From assembly GCA_947453625.1 (NCBI GenBank), contig CANGHK010000010.1, positions 1 to 64,000 on the forward strand: 64,000 nucleotides of DNA, in the 5' to 3' direction. Shown one piece after another: positions 26,950-35,505 of this stretch. A model generated the notes under the pieces. The model did no database searches. It was not told the DNA's origin and saw only the letters and a list, made by a program, of their open reading frames with translations. How positions within the stretch are numbered: the first letter of the stretch is position 1; each line of letters opens with the position of its first letter. The position numbers and the translations under genes are program-made. The DNA is from Burkholderiales bacterium. Lineage in GTDB: Bacteria; Pseudomonadota; Gammaproteobacteria; Burkholderiales; Burkholderiaceae_C.

Positions 26950-27561
26950 TCAGAGGCTGAAGGCCTGCTGGAAGCCTGGGCGCTGGGTGATGTGGTCCCA
27001 ATAGCGCTGGATGTTGGGAGTGAAGGCTTCGGTGATCTCGAGCGACTGCGCCAGCACCAGCACATAGATGATGCAGATGTCGGCGATCGTGAAGCGGTTG
27101 GCGCAAAGGTATTGGCGGTCCGCGGTGGCCTCCTCGACACAGCGCAGACGGGCCAGAAACCAGCGCCGGTAGTCGTTGGCGACCTGCGGGTTGCGCCGTT
27201 CCTCGGGCTCGAGCCGGGTGTAGCGCAGCACCAGCGTCTGCGGGAAGGTCAGCGTGGCGTCGCTGCGGTGCAACCAGTTCAGGTAGGCGCCGTAGTCGGG
27301 CTCCTCGACCCGCACTGCCAGGTCGGTCGGGCCGTAGCGATCGACCAGGTACTGGCAGATGCCGGCCGACTCGGTCATGTTGACGTCGTCATCGACCAGG
27401 CAGGGGATGGTGCCCAACGGGTTGACCTTGAGGTAGTCCCGGGTGGTGATCCGCGGCGGGAAGGGCATCGTGATCAACTCGTGCGGCAGGCCCATCTCGA
27501 TCAGGGTCCAGAGCGGACGCATAGAGCGCGCGCGCGTGCAATGAAAAAGTTGGATTGTCAT
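26950..27561 (-). CDS. Glutathione S-transferase family protein
   Basis: A 203-residue cytosolic GST-fold protein. The N-terminal thioredoxin-like domain (residues 1-80) has IQLFHCTRARSMRPLW, the cis-proline block NPLGTIPCLVDDD and ESAGICQYLVDRY, which bind glutathione. The helical C-terminal domain contains ANRFTIADICIIYVL. Start ATG at 27561. It is the first gene of a three-gene unit and follows the conserved element at 27633-27720. Bacterial GSTs in such clusters often act on CoA-pathway or aromatic intermediates, but the substrate is not visible here. Confidence 0.9.
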   Translation of the reverse strand: MTIQLFHCTRARSMRPLWTLIEMGLPHELITMPFPPRITTRDYLKVNPLGTIPCLVDDDVNMTESAGICQYLVDRYGPTDLAVRVEEPDYGAYLNWLHRSDATLTFPQTLVLRYTRLEPEERRNPQVANDYRRWFLARLRCVEEATADRQYLCANRFTIADICIIYVLVLAQSLEITEAFTPNIQRYWDHITQRPGFQQAFSL

Positions 27562-27632
27562 GGTGTCGCCGTCCTGGAGCACAGGCCGCCTTTGTCTCGA
27601 CCGGGGGCGAAGCCACCCTGAACTGCTGATTG

Positions 27633-27720
27633 TGCAAACCCTATTTTCTAAAATATGCCACCCAGGTGACATGGGCTTTGTACGAATAGGGAAAACGAGA
27701 GCGTACCTGACCTTCTATTT
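27633..27720. promoter_or_regulatory. Shared upstream element, copy B
   Basis: The match to 24430-24516, here 72 bp before the GST start and 157 bp before the divergent permease start, in a 315 bp gap. It contains a short inverted repeat, TATTTT-CT-AAAATA (27642-27655), and the block GAGAGCGTACCTGACC. The rest of the gap shows no gene. It could control both the GST unit and the divergent ABC importer. Confidence 0.5.
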
Positions 27721-27876
27721 CATAGCATCATGCGGCCGGAACAGGCGCCGTCCAGCGGCGCCAACAAGGAGACCCATGCGCTTGTCCGCTTCACGGTGGC
27801 AGCCACCGTCCGGTGACTGTGACCACCTTCACGGCCTGGGCCGTGCTCACGGTTTCTGCGCCTGGGCTGGCGTCTG

Positions 27877-28833
27877 ATGCGCGGCTATGTGTTGCGCCGC
27901 CTGCTGGCGCTGCTGCCCACGCTGGTGCTGGCCAGCATCATCGTCTTCGTCACCGTGCGGCTGATTCCGGGCGACGTGATCGACTTGATGCTGAGCCAGA
28001 ACGATGTCTCGGCCGACAAGAAGAGCCGAGACGACATCATCGCCGCGCTGGGTTTCGACAAGCCGATGTGGCAGCAATACCTGCGCTGGGTGTCGGCCAT
28101 CGTCCTCCATGGCGATCTCGGCAACTCGTTGTGGCAGGGCACGCCGGTCACCGAGCACCTGCGCGCCCGACTGCCGGTGACCTTCGAACTGGGCTTCATC
28201 GCGATGATGGTCGGCCTGGTCATCGCGCTGCCGATAGGCATCTACTCGGCGGTTCGGCAAGACACCGCGGGTGACTACATTGCCCGCAGCTTCTCCATCC
28301 TGCTGCTGGCCGTGCCCAGTTTCTGGCTCGGCACGATGGTGGTGGTGTTCCCATCGATCTGGTGGGGCTGGTCGCCGTCGGTCGACTATGTGGCCTTCTT
28401 CAAGTCACCCAGTGACAACCTGTCGCAGATGCTGCTGCCGGGCATCGTGCTGGGCGCGGCGCTGTCGGCGATCACGATGCGCATGACCCGCACGATGATG
28501 CTCGAGGTGCTGCGCCAGGATTACATCCGCACCGCCTGGGCCAAGGGCCTGGGCGAGCGGCTGGTGATCGTTCGCCACGCGCTGCGCAACGCGATGATCC
28601 CGGTGGTCACGCTGGTCGGGCTGCAGGCGCCGCTGCTGATCGGCGGGGCCGTCATCATCGAGCAGATCTTCGTCATTCCCGGCATGGGGCTGCTGCTGCT
28701 CGATGCGGTGCAGCAGCGCGACTACCCCATCATCACCGGCGTCTTCCTGGTGGTGGGCGTGGCGGTGATGTTGATCAACCTTCTGGTCGACTTGAGCTAC
28801 GGCTTTCTGGACCCCAAAGTGAGGATGCGCTGA
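27877..28833 (+). CDS. Peptide-type ABC transporter permease (DppB-like), second importer
   Basis: A 318-residue inner-membrane permease beginning MRGYVLRRLLALLPTLVLA, the classic DppB first helix, followed by VTVRLIPGDVIDLML. The EAA loop is EVLRQDYIRTAWAKG (about residues 210-225), and GAVIIEQIFVIPGMG near residue 265 is a family block. Start ATG at 27877. It heads a permease-permease-SBP-ATPase-ATPase operon, different in order from the first importer, so the two are not a recent tandem duplication. Confidence 0.9.
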   Translation: MRGYVLRRLLALLPTLVLASIIVFVTVRLIPGDVIDLMLSQNDVSADKKSRDDIIAALGFDKPMWQQYLRWVSAIVLHGDLGNSLWQGTPVTEHLRARLPVTFELGFIAMMVGLVIALPIGIYSAVRQDTAGDYIARSFSILLLAVPSFWLGTMVVVFPSIWWGWSPSVDYVAFFKSPSDNLSQMLLPGIVLGAALSAITMRMTRTMMLEVLRQDYIRTAWAKGLGERLVIVRHALRNAMIPVVTLVGLQAPLLIGGAVIIEQIFVIPGMGLLLLDAVQQRDYPIITGVFLVVGVAVMLINLLVDLSYGFLDPKVRMR

Positions 28834-28885
28834 TGAGCCCCAGTGCTTTCCTGCTGCGCCCACCGATCTCGGGCCTGCGGGGCTC

Positions 28886-28903
28886 GCCGTACGGGTGTAC
28901 GGC
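28886..28903. repeat. Perfect hairpin between permease genes
   Basis: GCCGTAC-GGGT-GTACGGC, seven paired bases with a four-base loop, inside the 124 bp gap (28834-28957) between the two permease genes. The gap is long for an otherwise tightly packed operon and looks like an inserted small repeat. It might process or attenuate the mRNA; no function is shown. Confidence 0.4.
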
Positions 28904-28957
28904 TCCGCTCCTCGACCCGACCTCGGCGCGCTCGCGACGGAAATCCCAGGAGCTCTC

Positions 28958-29839
28958 ATGAGTGCTGTTCTTCCTTTGAATGCCGCCAAGCCAGTGAGCC
29001 ACAGCTTCTGGGCCCGCTTGTTGCGCGACAAGCCGCTGGGCGCGGTCGGCGGGGTCGTGCTGCTCGCGTTTGTGGTGGTCGGCGTTTTCGCCGACTTCAT
29101 CGCGCCCTACGATTTCAACGAGATCGCGCCCATAGACCGAATGCAGTCGCCCAACCTGGCGCATTGGTTCGGCACCGACAACCTGGGCCGCGACGTTCTG
29201 TCGCGCTGCATCTACGGCGCCCAGTTGTCGGTGATCATCGGCTGCTCGGCCGCCGCGCTGGCCACGTTGATCTCGGCGCTGCTCGGCATCGTCAGCGGCT
29301 ATTTCGGCGGCAAGATCGACATGGGCCTGCAGCGCGTGGTCGACGCCTGGATGAGCTTTCCCGAACTGATCGTGCTGATCGTGGTGGTCTCGGTGCTCGG
29401 CCCGGGCATGCCGCAGATCATCTTCACGCTCGGCCTGCTGCTCGGCATAGGCGGTTCACGTATCGTTCGCTCGGCGGTGGTGTCGGTGCGCGAGCACATG
29501 TATGTGCACGCGGCGCAATCGACCGGTGCGTCCTGGCCGCGCATCCTGTGGAAGCATGTGCTGCCCAACGTGATGCCGCCCATCATCGTGCTGTTCACCA
29601 CCCGCGTCGGCTCGGTGATCCTGGCGGAGTCGGGGCTGTCGTTCCTGGGCCTGGGCGTGCCGCCGCCGTCGCCCACCTGGGGCTCGATGCTGTCGGGCAG
29701 CGGCCGCACCTACATGTTCCAGGGTCCCTGGCTGGCGCTGGCGCCTGGGCTGTGCCTGACCGCGGTGGTATACGCCACCAATGTGTTTGGCGACGCGCTG
29801 CGCGATCTGCTCGATCCGCGCATGCGGGGCAGCCGTTGA
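28958..29839 (+). CDS. Peptide-type ABC transporter permease (DppC-like), second importer
   Basis: A 293-residue inner-membrane permease. FGTDNLGRDVLSRCIYGAQLS (in part) near residue 70, the EAA loop VREHMYVHAAQSTGAS near 185 and SGLSFLGLGVPPPSPTWG near 228 identify the DppC type. Start ATG at 28958 follows AGGAG-like sequence; the in-frame extension to 28895 is formed by the intergenic hairpin. It pairs with the permease encoded just upstream to form the channel of the second importer. Confidence 0.9.
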   Translation: MSAVLPLNAAKPVSHSFWARLLRDKPLGAVGGVVLLAFVVVGVFADFIAPYDFNEIAPIDRMQSPNLAHWFGTDNLGRDVLSRCIYGAQLSVIIGCSAAALATLISALLGIVSGYFGGKIDMGLQRVVDAWMSFPELIVLIVVVSVLGPGMPQIIFTLGLLLGIGGSRIVRSAVVSVREHMYVHAAQSTGASWPRILWKHVLPNVMPPIIVLFTTRVGSVILAESGLSFLGLGVPPPSPTWGSMLSGSGRTYMFQGPWLALAPGLCLTAVVYATNVFGDALRDLLDPRMRGSR

Positions 29840-29903
29840 CGCCTTGATTTCATTGATTTCGTTCGAAGACCGGCCCGACCGTGGCCCCATGAAGGAGACC
29901 CCC

Positions 29904-31616
29904 ATGGCATTCCTGAAGTCCACCCGCATCGCCGCCGCCGCCCTGCTGGCCTGTGCCGTCGTGTTGTCGGCCTCGGCGCAGACCGCGACGCCGGCCAAGG
30001 CCGAGAAGCCCCAGTACGGCGGCACATTGAGCATAGGCAATGTCTACTACACCGTGTCGCCGCTGTCTTTCGACGCCGCCGACTGGCCGTGGAAGCACAA
30101 CCAGGACACCGGGCTGACCTACGAGCAGCTGTTTTCCGCCGACCTGACCAAGGCCAAGCGCAACGGTGGGCCGTTCCCGTTCCAGTCCGACGCCTACCTG
30201 CCGCCGCAGGGCATACGCGGTGAGCTGGCCGAGAAGTGGGAACTCAAGCAAAACCCCTGGCGGCTGGAGGTGCAGTTGCGCAAGGGCGTGATGTTCCCGG
30301 CCAAGCAAGGCGTGATGGCCGCGCGTGAAATGACCGCTGAGGACGTGGTCTACAGCTACGACCGGCTCAACAAGAGCCCGAAGAAGATCTCGGGTTACTT
30401 CGACCATGTGGACAAGGTCGAGGCCACCGGCAAGTACAGCGTCGTCTTCACCTACAAGGGCTACAACGCCGAGTACGACTACCGCTTCGGCTGGGGCTAT
30501 TACTCGGCCATCATGCCCAAGGAGGTGGTGGCCGCCGGTGCGCAGGACTGGAAGAACGCCAACGGCACCGGACCTTTCCTGATGGACAACTACGTCCAGG
30601 GCAACTCCCTGACCTTCAAGAAGAATCCCGGCTACTGGGACAGCGAGACGATAGGCGGCGAGAAGTACAAGCTGCCGTTCGCCGACAGCATCACCTACCG
30701 CTTCATCAAGGACGAGGCCACGATGACCACGGCGCTGCGCACCGGCAAGGTTGACGTGCTCGAAGCCATACGCTGGAGCGACGCCGAATCGCTGAAGAAG
30801 CAGGTGCCCAAGCTGCAATGGAACAAATACCTGGCGATGGGCGGCATGTTCGTGGCGATGCGCACCGACACCAAGCCCTTCGACGACATCCGGGTGCGGC
30901 GCGCGCTGAACATGGCCGTCAACAAGCAGGAGATCATCAAGACCTACTGGGGCGGCAATGCCGAGATGCTGGGATTCCCCATGCATCCCACCTGGGTCGG
31001 CTACTACGAGCCGCTCGAGCAGATGCCCGACGCGGTCAAGGAGTTGTTCGTCTTCAACCCGGCCAAGGCCAAGGCACTGCTTGCCGAGGCCGGTTACCCC
31101 AACGGCTTCACCTTCAAGACCCAGACCACCTCGGCCTCCACCGACAACGACTTGCTGGCGATGGTCGCGGCCTACCTGGCCAAGGTGGGCGTGAAGATGG
31201 AGATCCAGGTGCTGGAGTACCCGGCCTATATGTCGGCGATGGGCACCAAGACCAACACGCCGGGCTACTTCATGTTCACCGGCGCGACCAACCCGACCAC
31301 CTCGCTGCGCAAGAACTTTCTGAAAGGCCAGTACTGGAACCCGTCGCAGTTCAACGAGCCCGAGTTCGACAAGAAGATGGCCGAGGTCTATGCCGAGCCC
31401 GATGAGCGGGTGCGCCAGATCAAGGCCAAGCTGATGACCCGCGAGATCCTGGAAAAAGCGCCCTACCTCTGGCTGCCCACGCAGTACGGATTCACCGCCT
31501 GGTGGCCCTGGGTCAAGAACTATGGCGGCGAGCTGCGCGGCGGCTCGGAGCGGCCGGCTCCCATCCATGCGCGGATCTGGGTCGATCAGGAGTTGAAGAA
31601 AAAGATGGGTTTCTGA
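29904..31616 (+). CDS. Peptide-type ABC transporter substrate-binding protein (family 5), second importer
   Basis: A 570-residue periplasmic binding protein. The signal peptide is MAFLKSTRIAAAALLACAVV with cleavage after SAQ or nearby (about residue 25). The mature protein has YGGTLSIGNVYY near its start, WRLEVQLRKGVMFPAKQG (family entry block), VRRALNMAVNKQEIIKTYWGG and PTQYGFTAWWPWV near the end. ATG 29904 is preferred because AAGGAG lies seven bases before it; an ATG at 29889 is closer to no ribosome site. Ligand unknown; it is larger than the first binding protein and only distantly similar. Confidence 0.9.
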   Translation: MAFLKSTRIAAAALLACAVVLSASAQTATPAKAEKPQYGGTLSIGNVYYTVSPLSFDAADWPWKHNQDTGLTYEQLFSADLTKAKRNGGPFPFQSDAYLPPQGIRGELAEKWELKQNPWRLEVQLRKGVMFPAKQGVMAAREMTAEDVVYSYDRLNKSPKKISGYFDHVDKVEATGKYSVVFTYKGYNAEYDYRFGWGYYSAIMPKEVVAAGAQDWKNANGTGPFLMDNYVQGNSLTFKKNPGYWDSETIGGEKYKLPFADSITYRFIKDEATMTTALRTGKVDVLEAIRWSDAESLKKQVPKLQWNKYLAMGGMFVAMRTDTKPFDDIRVRRALNMAVNKQEIIKTYWGGNAEMLGFPMHPTWVGYYEPLEQMPDAVKELFVFNPAKAKALLAEAGYPNGFTFKTQTTSASTDNDLLAMVAAYLAKVGVKMEIQVLEYPAYMSAMGTKTNTPGYFMFTGATNPTTSLRKNFLKGQYWNPSQFNEPEFDKKMAEVYAEPDERVRQIKAKLMTREILEKAPYLWLPTQYGFTAWWPWVKNYGGELRGGSERPAPIHARIWVDQELKKKMGF

Positions 31617-31646
31617 ACCCGCCACCCGACGACGCGAGACCAGCCC

Positions 31647-32624
31647 TTGACCGCTTCCCTGCTTGAAGTCCGCGGCCTGACGACCCGCTTCCGAACCGAA
31701 CGCGGCGAACTGACCGCCGTCGACGATGTCTCGTTCAGCGTCGGCGCGGGCCAGACGCTGGCCATCGTCGGCGAGTCGGGATCGGGCAAGAGCGTCACCG
31801 CGATGTCGCTGATGCGGCTGATCCCCAACCCGCCGGGTCGCATCACCGACGGCGAGATCCTGTTCGAGGGCCAGGACTTGCTCAAGCTGAGCGAGGCGCA
31901 GATGCGCGCCATCCGTGGCGACCGCATCGCGATGATCTTCCAGGAGCCGATGAGTTCGCTCAACCCGGCGCTGACCGTCGGGATGCAGATCGCCGAGCCG
32001 CTGAACGTGCACCGCGGCAAGCCCTGGCGCGAGGCCTTCGAACTGGCCAAGGGCTTGCTCGGCAAGGTGCGCATCCCGGACGCCGCCAGCCGCTTGCAGA
32101 CCTACCCGCACCAGTACTCGGGCGGCATGCGCCAGCGCACGATGATCGCGATGGCGCTGGCCTGCAGCCCCAAGCTGATCATTGCCGACGAGCCGACCAC
32201 TGCGCTCGACGTCACGGTGCAGGCGCAGATCCTCGACCTGCTGAAGGCGCTGACCGCCGAGACCGGTGCCGCGCTGATCCTGATCACCCACGACCTGGGC
32301 GTGGTGGCGCGCTACGCCGACCATGTGGCGGTGATGTATGGCGGGCGCATCGTCGAGCAGGCCGCCGCGGGCGAACTGTACGCCAACCCGCGCCATCCCT
32401 ACACCCGCGGCCTGCTGGCCTCGATCCCGCGGCTGGACGGTGCCACCGGCACGCGCTTGGTGCCCATCGCCGGCCAGCCGCCCGACCTGGCCCGCCTGCC
32501 CGCCGGCTGCGCCTTCGCGCCGCGCTGCGCACAGGCCGACGCCACCTGCACCGCGCAGCGCCCGCCGCTGCGCGAGGTGATCCCTCTGCACCTGAGCGCC
32601 TGTCACCACGATGCCGCAGCCTGA
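31647..32624 (+). CDS. Peptide-type ABC transporter ATP-binding protein (DppD-like), second importer
   Basis: A 325-residue ATPase with Walker [16 protein letters not shown] (about residue 38), signature [15 protein letters not shown] (about 152), Walker [17 protein letters not shown] and [12 protein letters not shown]. The C-terminal [16 protein letters not shown] box is present. The start appears to be TTG at 31647, 30 bp after the binding-protein stop; no ATG fits the N-terminus. Its end overlaps the next ATPase gene by 14 bp. Supplies energy for the second importer together with the DppF-like subunit. Confidence 0.9.
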   Translation: MTASLLEVRGLTTRFRTERGELTAVDDVSFSVGAGQTLAIVGESGSGKSVTAMSLMRLIPNPPGRITDGEILFEGQDLLKLSEAQMRAIRGDRIAMIFQEPMSSLNPALTVGMQIAEPLNVHRGKPWREAFELAKGLLGKVRIPDAASRLQTYPHQYSGGMRQRTMIAMALACSPKLIIADEPTTALDVTVQAQILDLLKALTAETGAALILITHDLGVVARYADHVAVMYGGRIVEQAAAGELYANPRHPYTRGLLASIPRLDGATGTRLVPIAGQPPDLARLPAGCAFAPRCAQADATCTAQRPPLREVIPLHLSACHHDAAA

Positions 32625-33681
32625 AACCCCCGCCATGGCCACTGTCACCCCCCCCAAGCCGCCCGCCGGCGCAGACCTGCTGCGCGTCGATGACCTGCGG
32701 GTGCACTTTCCGCTGCCCGGCGCCGGCCTGTTCCGCAAGTCGGTCGGTGCGGTCAAGGCGGTCGACGGTGTGTCGTTCACGCTGGCCGCCGGCGAGACAC
32801 TGGGCCTGGTCGGCGAGTCCGGCTGCGGCAAGAGCACCACCGGCCTGGCCGTGCTGCGCATGCAGCCGGTGACCACCGGCCAGATCTGGTTCGAGGGCGT
32901 GGACATCACCCAGCAGCAGGCGCGCACCGGCACCTTCCGCCGCCGCATGCAGATGGTCTACCAGGACCCCTACGGCTCGCTGAACCCGCGCATGAAGGTG
33001 CGCGACCTGGTCGGCGAGCCGCTGCAGGTGCACGGGATGGCCGACAACGCCAGCGCCTACCAGGACCGGGTCGCCGCGCTGCTCAAGACGGTGGGCCTGC
33101 TGCCCGACATGGCCGACCGCTACCCGCATGAGTTCTCGGGTGGCCAGCGCCAGCGCATAGGCATCGCCCGCGCGCTGGCACTCGAACCCAGCCTGATCAT
33201 CTGCGATGAGCCGGTGTCGGCGCTGGACGTGTCTATCCAGGCCCAGGTGGTCAACGTGCTGCAGGACTTGCAGGAGCGGCTCGGTCTGGCCTACCTGTTC
33301 ATCGCCCACGACCTGGCCGTGGTGCGCCACCTCAGCCACCGGATCGCGGTGATGTACCTGGGCCGCATCGTCGAGATCGCGCCGCGCGACGCGCTCTACC
33401 GTGAGCCGCTGCACCCCTACACCGAGGCCTTGCTGTCGGCGGTGCCTGTGGCTGACCCTGCAGTCGAGAAGACCCGCAAGCGCATCGTCGTCCAGGGCGA
33501 GGTGCCGAGCGCGCTGAACCCGCCGCCGGGCTGCCGCTTCCACACCCGCTGCGCTGTGGCGATGGCGCGCTGCCGCAGCGAGGACCCGCCGCTGCAGGAC
33601 ATGGGCGGCGGCCGGGCGGTGGCCTGCCATCTGCATGTCGGGGATATTCGTGCCGGCGCGGGCGCCGCCCTGGCCGCTTGA
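32611..33681 (+). CDS. Peptide-type ABC transporter ATP-binding protein (DppF-like), second importer
   Basis: A 356-residue ATPase. Walker [16 protein letters not shown] (about residue 68), signature [15 protein letters not shown] (about 172), Walker [17 protein letters not shown] and [12 protein letters not shown] are intact, and the C-terminal [19 protein letters not shown] box is present. ATG 32611 is taken as start, with 32635 as an alternative. Last gene of the second importer. A remnant of an M20 amidohydrolase gene lies some 400 bp downstream on the other strand, recalling the intact M20 gene next to the first importer. Confidence 0.92.
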   Translation: MPQPETPAMATVTPPKPPAGADLLRVDDLRVHFPLPGAGLFRKSVGAVKAVDGVSFTLAAGETLGLVGESGCGKSTTGLAVLRMQPVTTGQIWFEGVDITQQQARTGTFRRRMQMVYQDPYGSLNPRMKVRDLVGEPLQVHGMADNASAYQDRVAALLKTVGLLPDMADRYPHEFSGGQRQRIGIARALALEPSLIICDEPVSALDVSIQAQVVNVLQDLQERLGLAYLFIAHDLAVVRHLSHRIAVMYLGRIVEIAPRDALYREPLHPYTEALLSAVPVADPAVEKTRKRIVVQGEVPSALNPPPGCRFHTRCAVAMARCRSEDPPLQDMGGGRAVACHLHVGDIRAGAGAALAA

Positions 33682-34084
33682 CGGGTAGGCCGCCACCGCG
33701 GCGCTGTCGGTCCGCGCAGCCGTTTGGCAGCGCGCGCCGGGTCGTCGTCGTGACCGCCGTTGGCGGCGTTCAGTCGCTCGCTGGCGTTCAGCGGTGAGCG
33801 CTGTGGTGCAGTTGCTGTAGCAGGGCCTGCAAGCCAACGCGGCCGACCGCTACCCGCTGCAGGGTCATGTCCCAGACCGAGCCCGTGCCAGATCGCCAGG
33901 CCGCGGGCAGTCCATGGCGGGCCCAGGTTCGCACCAGCGCAAGCCACAATCCCGCCACCCGCGAGGCGACGGCGTGGCGCGTCAGGCCTTGCTCTATCGG
34001 TCGGGCGGCTATGGCCGTACCCGCGGTGTGGCGGGGGTTCAACGAGGCGATGCGTCCTGGAAGACCAGCTGGATCTGGCCACGA
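33682..34084. other. Non-coding or decayed stretch
   Basis: About 400 bp with no gene I can support. A minus-strand frame of 84 codons (33788-34042) has protein-like composition but no family that I recognise, and may be part of the same decayed region as the M20 remnant beside it. No terminator with a T-run is evident after the importer operon. Confidence 0.4.
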
Positions 34085-34184
34085 TCAAGATGATGTGCAG
34101 CGTGCCCGAGAAGTCGCCTTGCACGGCCAACTGGTGCGCCGCAGCCAGCAGCATCGCCGAATGCCCATCGTGCATGCTGTCCAA
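34085..34184 (-). pseudogene. Remnant of an M20 amidohydrolase gene
   Basis: A minus-strand segment of about 33 codons reads SMHDGHSAMLLAAAHQLA and then QGDFSGTLHII, matching the metal-binding HDGH block and following strand of M20 amidohydrolases such as the intact gene at 8773 (HDGHTAMLLGAA). The cysteine normally two residues before HDGH is lost (SMHDGH), and the FQPAEE block that should follow is replaced by unrelated sequence. No other part of the roughly 390-codon gene is recognisable nearby. The rest of the gap up to 34433 shows nothing else. Confidence 0.6.
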
Positions 34185-34433
34185 CCCCGGCCGACCTGAG
34201 CGACGAGACGGTCGGCGAGCGGGTCAACTGCTGCGCTGCCAGCAACTGGAGCAGCCGCCGGTCGAGGCGGGCAAGGTCTGAAGTCAGGCAGCGCGCTCGC
34301 GGCGCGCACAGGCGGGACCCCGTATGAATTATCGATTTGCGCGATGTTTTGCAGCCTGCTGGCCGCTTGCCCACGCACAATCCGACTGCACGGCAGATCC
34401 TGTCGACGCGTCACTCAATCAAGGAGAATGTCT

Positions 34434-34826
34434 ATGACCATCCTCGTCGCTTACGCACCGCGGCCCGAAGGGCAGGCCGCACTGGACAAGGGCATTGAAA
34501 TCGCCGCCCGCCGCCGCGAGCACTTGATGGTGGTCAATGCCAGCCCCGGGGGCACCCGCGAGGACGCTTCGTTTGCCGATGTCCAGGACTTCGAGCGCGT
34601 GCAGAAGGTGCTCGCCGACTCGGGTCTGAGCACCGAATTCAAGCAGTTTGTTCGTGGCAAGAGCGCCGTCGAGGAGATCGAGGCCCTGGTCGAAACGCTG
34701 CCGATCTCCTTGCTGATCATCGGCCTGAGGAAGCGCACCGCAGTGGGCAAGCTCATCATGGGCAGCGTGGCGCAAGAACTCTTGATGTCGGTTCCCTGCC
34801 CGGTATTGGCCGTCAAGGCAGGCTGA
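34434..34826 (+). CDS. Universal stress protein family (UspA-like)
   Basis: A 130-residue single-domain Usp protein, a cytoplasmic alpha/beta nucleotide-binding fold linked to stress tolerance. It starts MTILVAYAPRPEGQAALDKG, and the C-terminal ATP-binding pattern is visible as LLIIGLRKRTAVGKLIMGSVAQELLM (in part) followed by PCPVLAVKAG, corresponding to the G-2x-G-9x-G(S/T) motif. ATG 34434 is chosen over 34428 because AAGGAG ends seven bases before it. Gene stands alone on the plus strand beside the convergent defence operon. Length is slightly below the usual 140-150. Confidence 0.88.
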   Translation: MTILVAYAPRPEGQAALDKGIEIAARRREHLMVVNASPGGTREDASFADVQDFERVQKVLADSGLSTEFKQFVRGKSAVEEIEALVETLPISLLIIGLRKRTAVGKLIMGSVAQELLMSVPCPVLAVKAG

Positions 34827-34962
34827 TCCGGGCTCGGCAGGGCCGCCAATTCGCCGTCACCCTGGGGAGCCAGGCCCTGGAACTGTGGTCGGTGCAGGCG
34901 TCGCCACTCGCTGGGGGGACGGTGAACAGCGGGTTTGGAACAGGCGGGCAGCCCCGGCGCCG

Positions 34963-35505
34963 TCAGCCCGGTTTCGCCATCTTCTTCTTCGACTCGCTGA
35001 AGAAGGTCTCGAGCGCGCTGGTGAACTGGTGGAAGGCGTCGCTGCCGCCCGCCAGCAGCCCCGACGTCAGCAGGATGTCGACCCCGCGCAGGAACTCGGG
35101 GTCGCCTTGGGTGGGGTCGACCACGGTGGCCAGCAGGCCGACGCCTGCCGCACAGACCACGACCGACAGCGAAAAACCGACCAGCAGCGCCAGTCTCTTG
35201 GTCTCGGTCTGGTAGGCGCTGAGCGCCCTGGCGCCGGCCAACCGGGTCGCGGCGTCGGCCGGGTCCTTGGACAGGCTCTCGATCTGCTGCTTCAGGTCCT
35301 CGGCGCCGGCCTGGCGCCAGATCGAGATCACGATCTCGGTGGCCCGCTCTATCAGCAGCACGATCACGAAGATGCCGCCCAGCGCGCCGCTGACCGACTG
35401 CAGGCTCAGTTCGGGGCGGATGGGCGCGGTCTGCGGATGCGCCGCGTAGAACAGAGTCAGGGCGGTCAGGGTCAGTATCAGCAGGGCTTTGCCGAAGTTG
35501 GGCAT
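34963..35505 (-). CDS. Small multi-pass membrane protein, likely RADAR accessory
   Basis: A 180-residue membrane protein of no family that I can name with certainty. Hydrophobic segments lie at about 5-22, 41-63 and 105-129, with a weaker one at 140-160. Between the second and third is a charged, helical stretch (about 64-104, AEDLKQQIESLSKD) likely in the cytoplasm. The C-terminus is basic (SESKKKMAKPG). The block GVDILLTSGLLAGGSDAFHQ resembles sequences in other small phage-defence or holin-like membrane proteins, from memory. Its ATG, preceded by GGAG, lies within the last 28 bp of the rdrB-like gene, so the two are coupled. RADAR operons often carry a small membrane gene (Csx27-like rdrC or SLATT rdrD); this one fills that position, but homology to either is not established. 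Confidence 0.7.
   Translation of the reverse strand: MPNFGKALLILTLTALTLFYAAHPQTAPIRPELSLQSVSGALGGIFVIVLLIERATEIVISIWRQAGAEDLKQQIESLSKDPADAATRLAGARALSAYQTETKRLALLVGFSLSVVVCAAGVGLLATVVDPTQGDPEFLRGVDILLTSGLLAGGSDAFHQFTSALETFFSESKKKMAKPG

Noticed and set aside
27813-28274. GTG-started frame with a signal-peptide-like beginning before the permease
   Set aside because: It soon overlaps the permease gene in another frame, has no ribosome site and no similarity.
29850-32948. Minus-strand open frame of about 1000 codons
   Set aside because: It runs opposite a binding-protein gene and two ATPase genes that are plainly real; the composition is that of an antisense shadow.
33788-34042. 84-codon minus-strand frame
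   Set aside because: Composition is protein-like but there is no recognised family or ribosome site, and it lies in a decayed region; left as unassigned.
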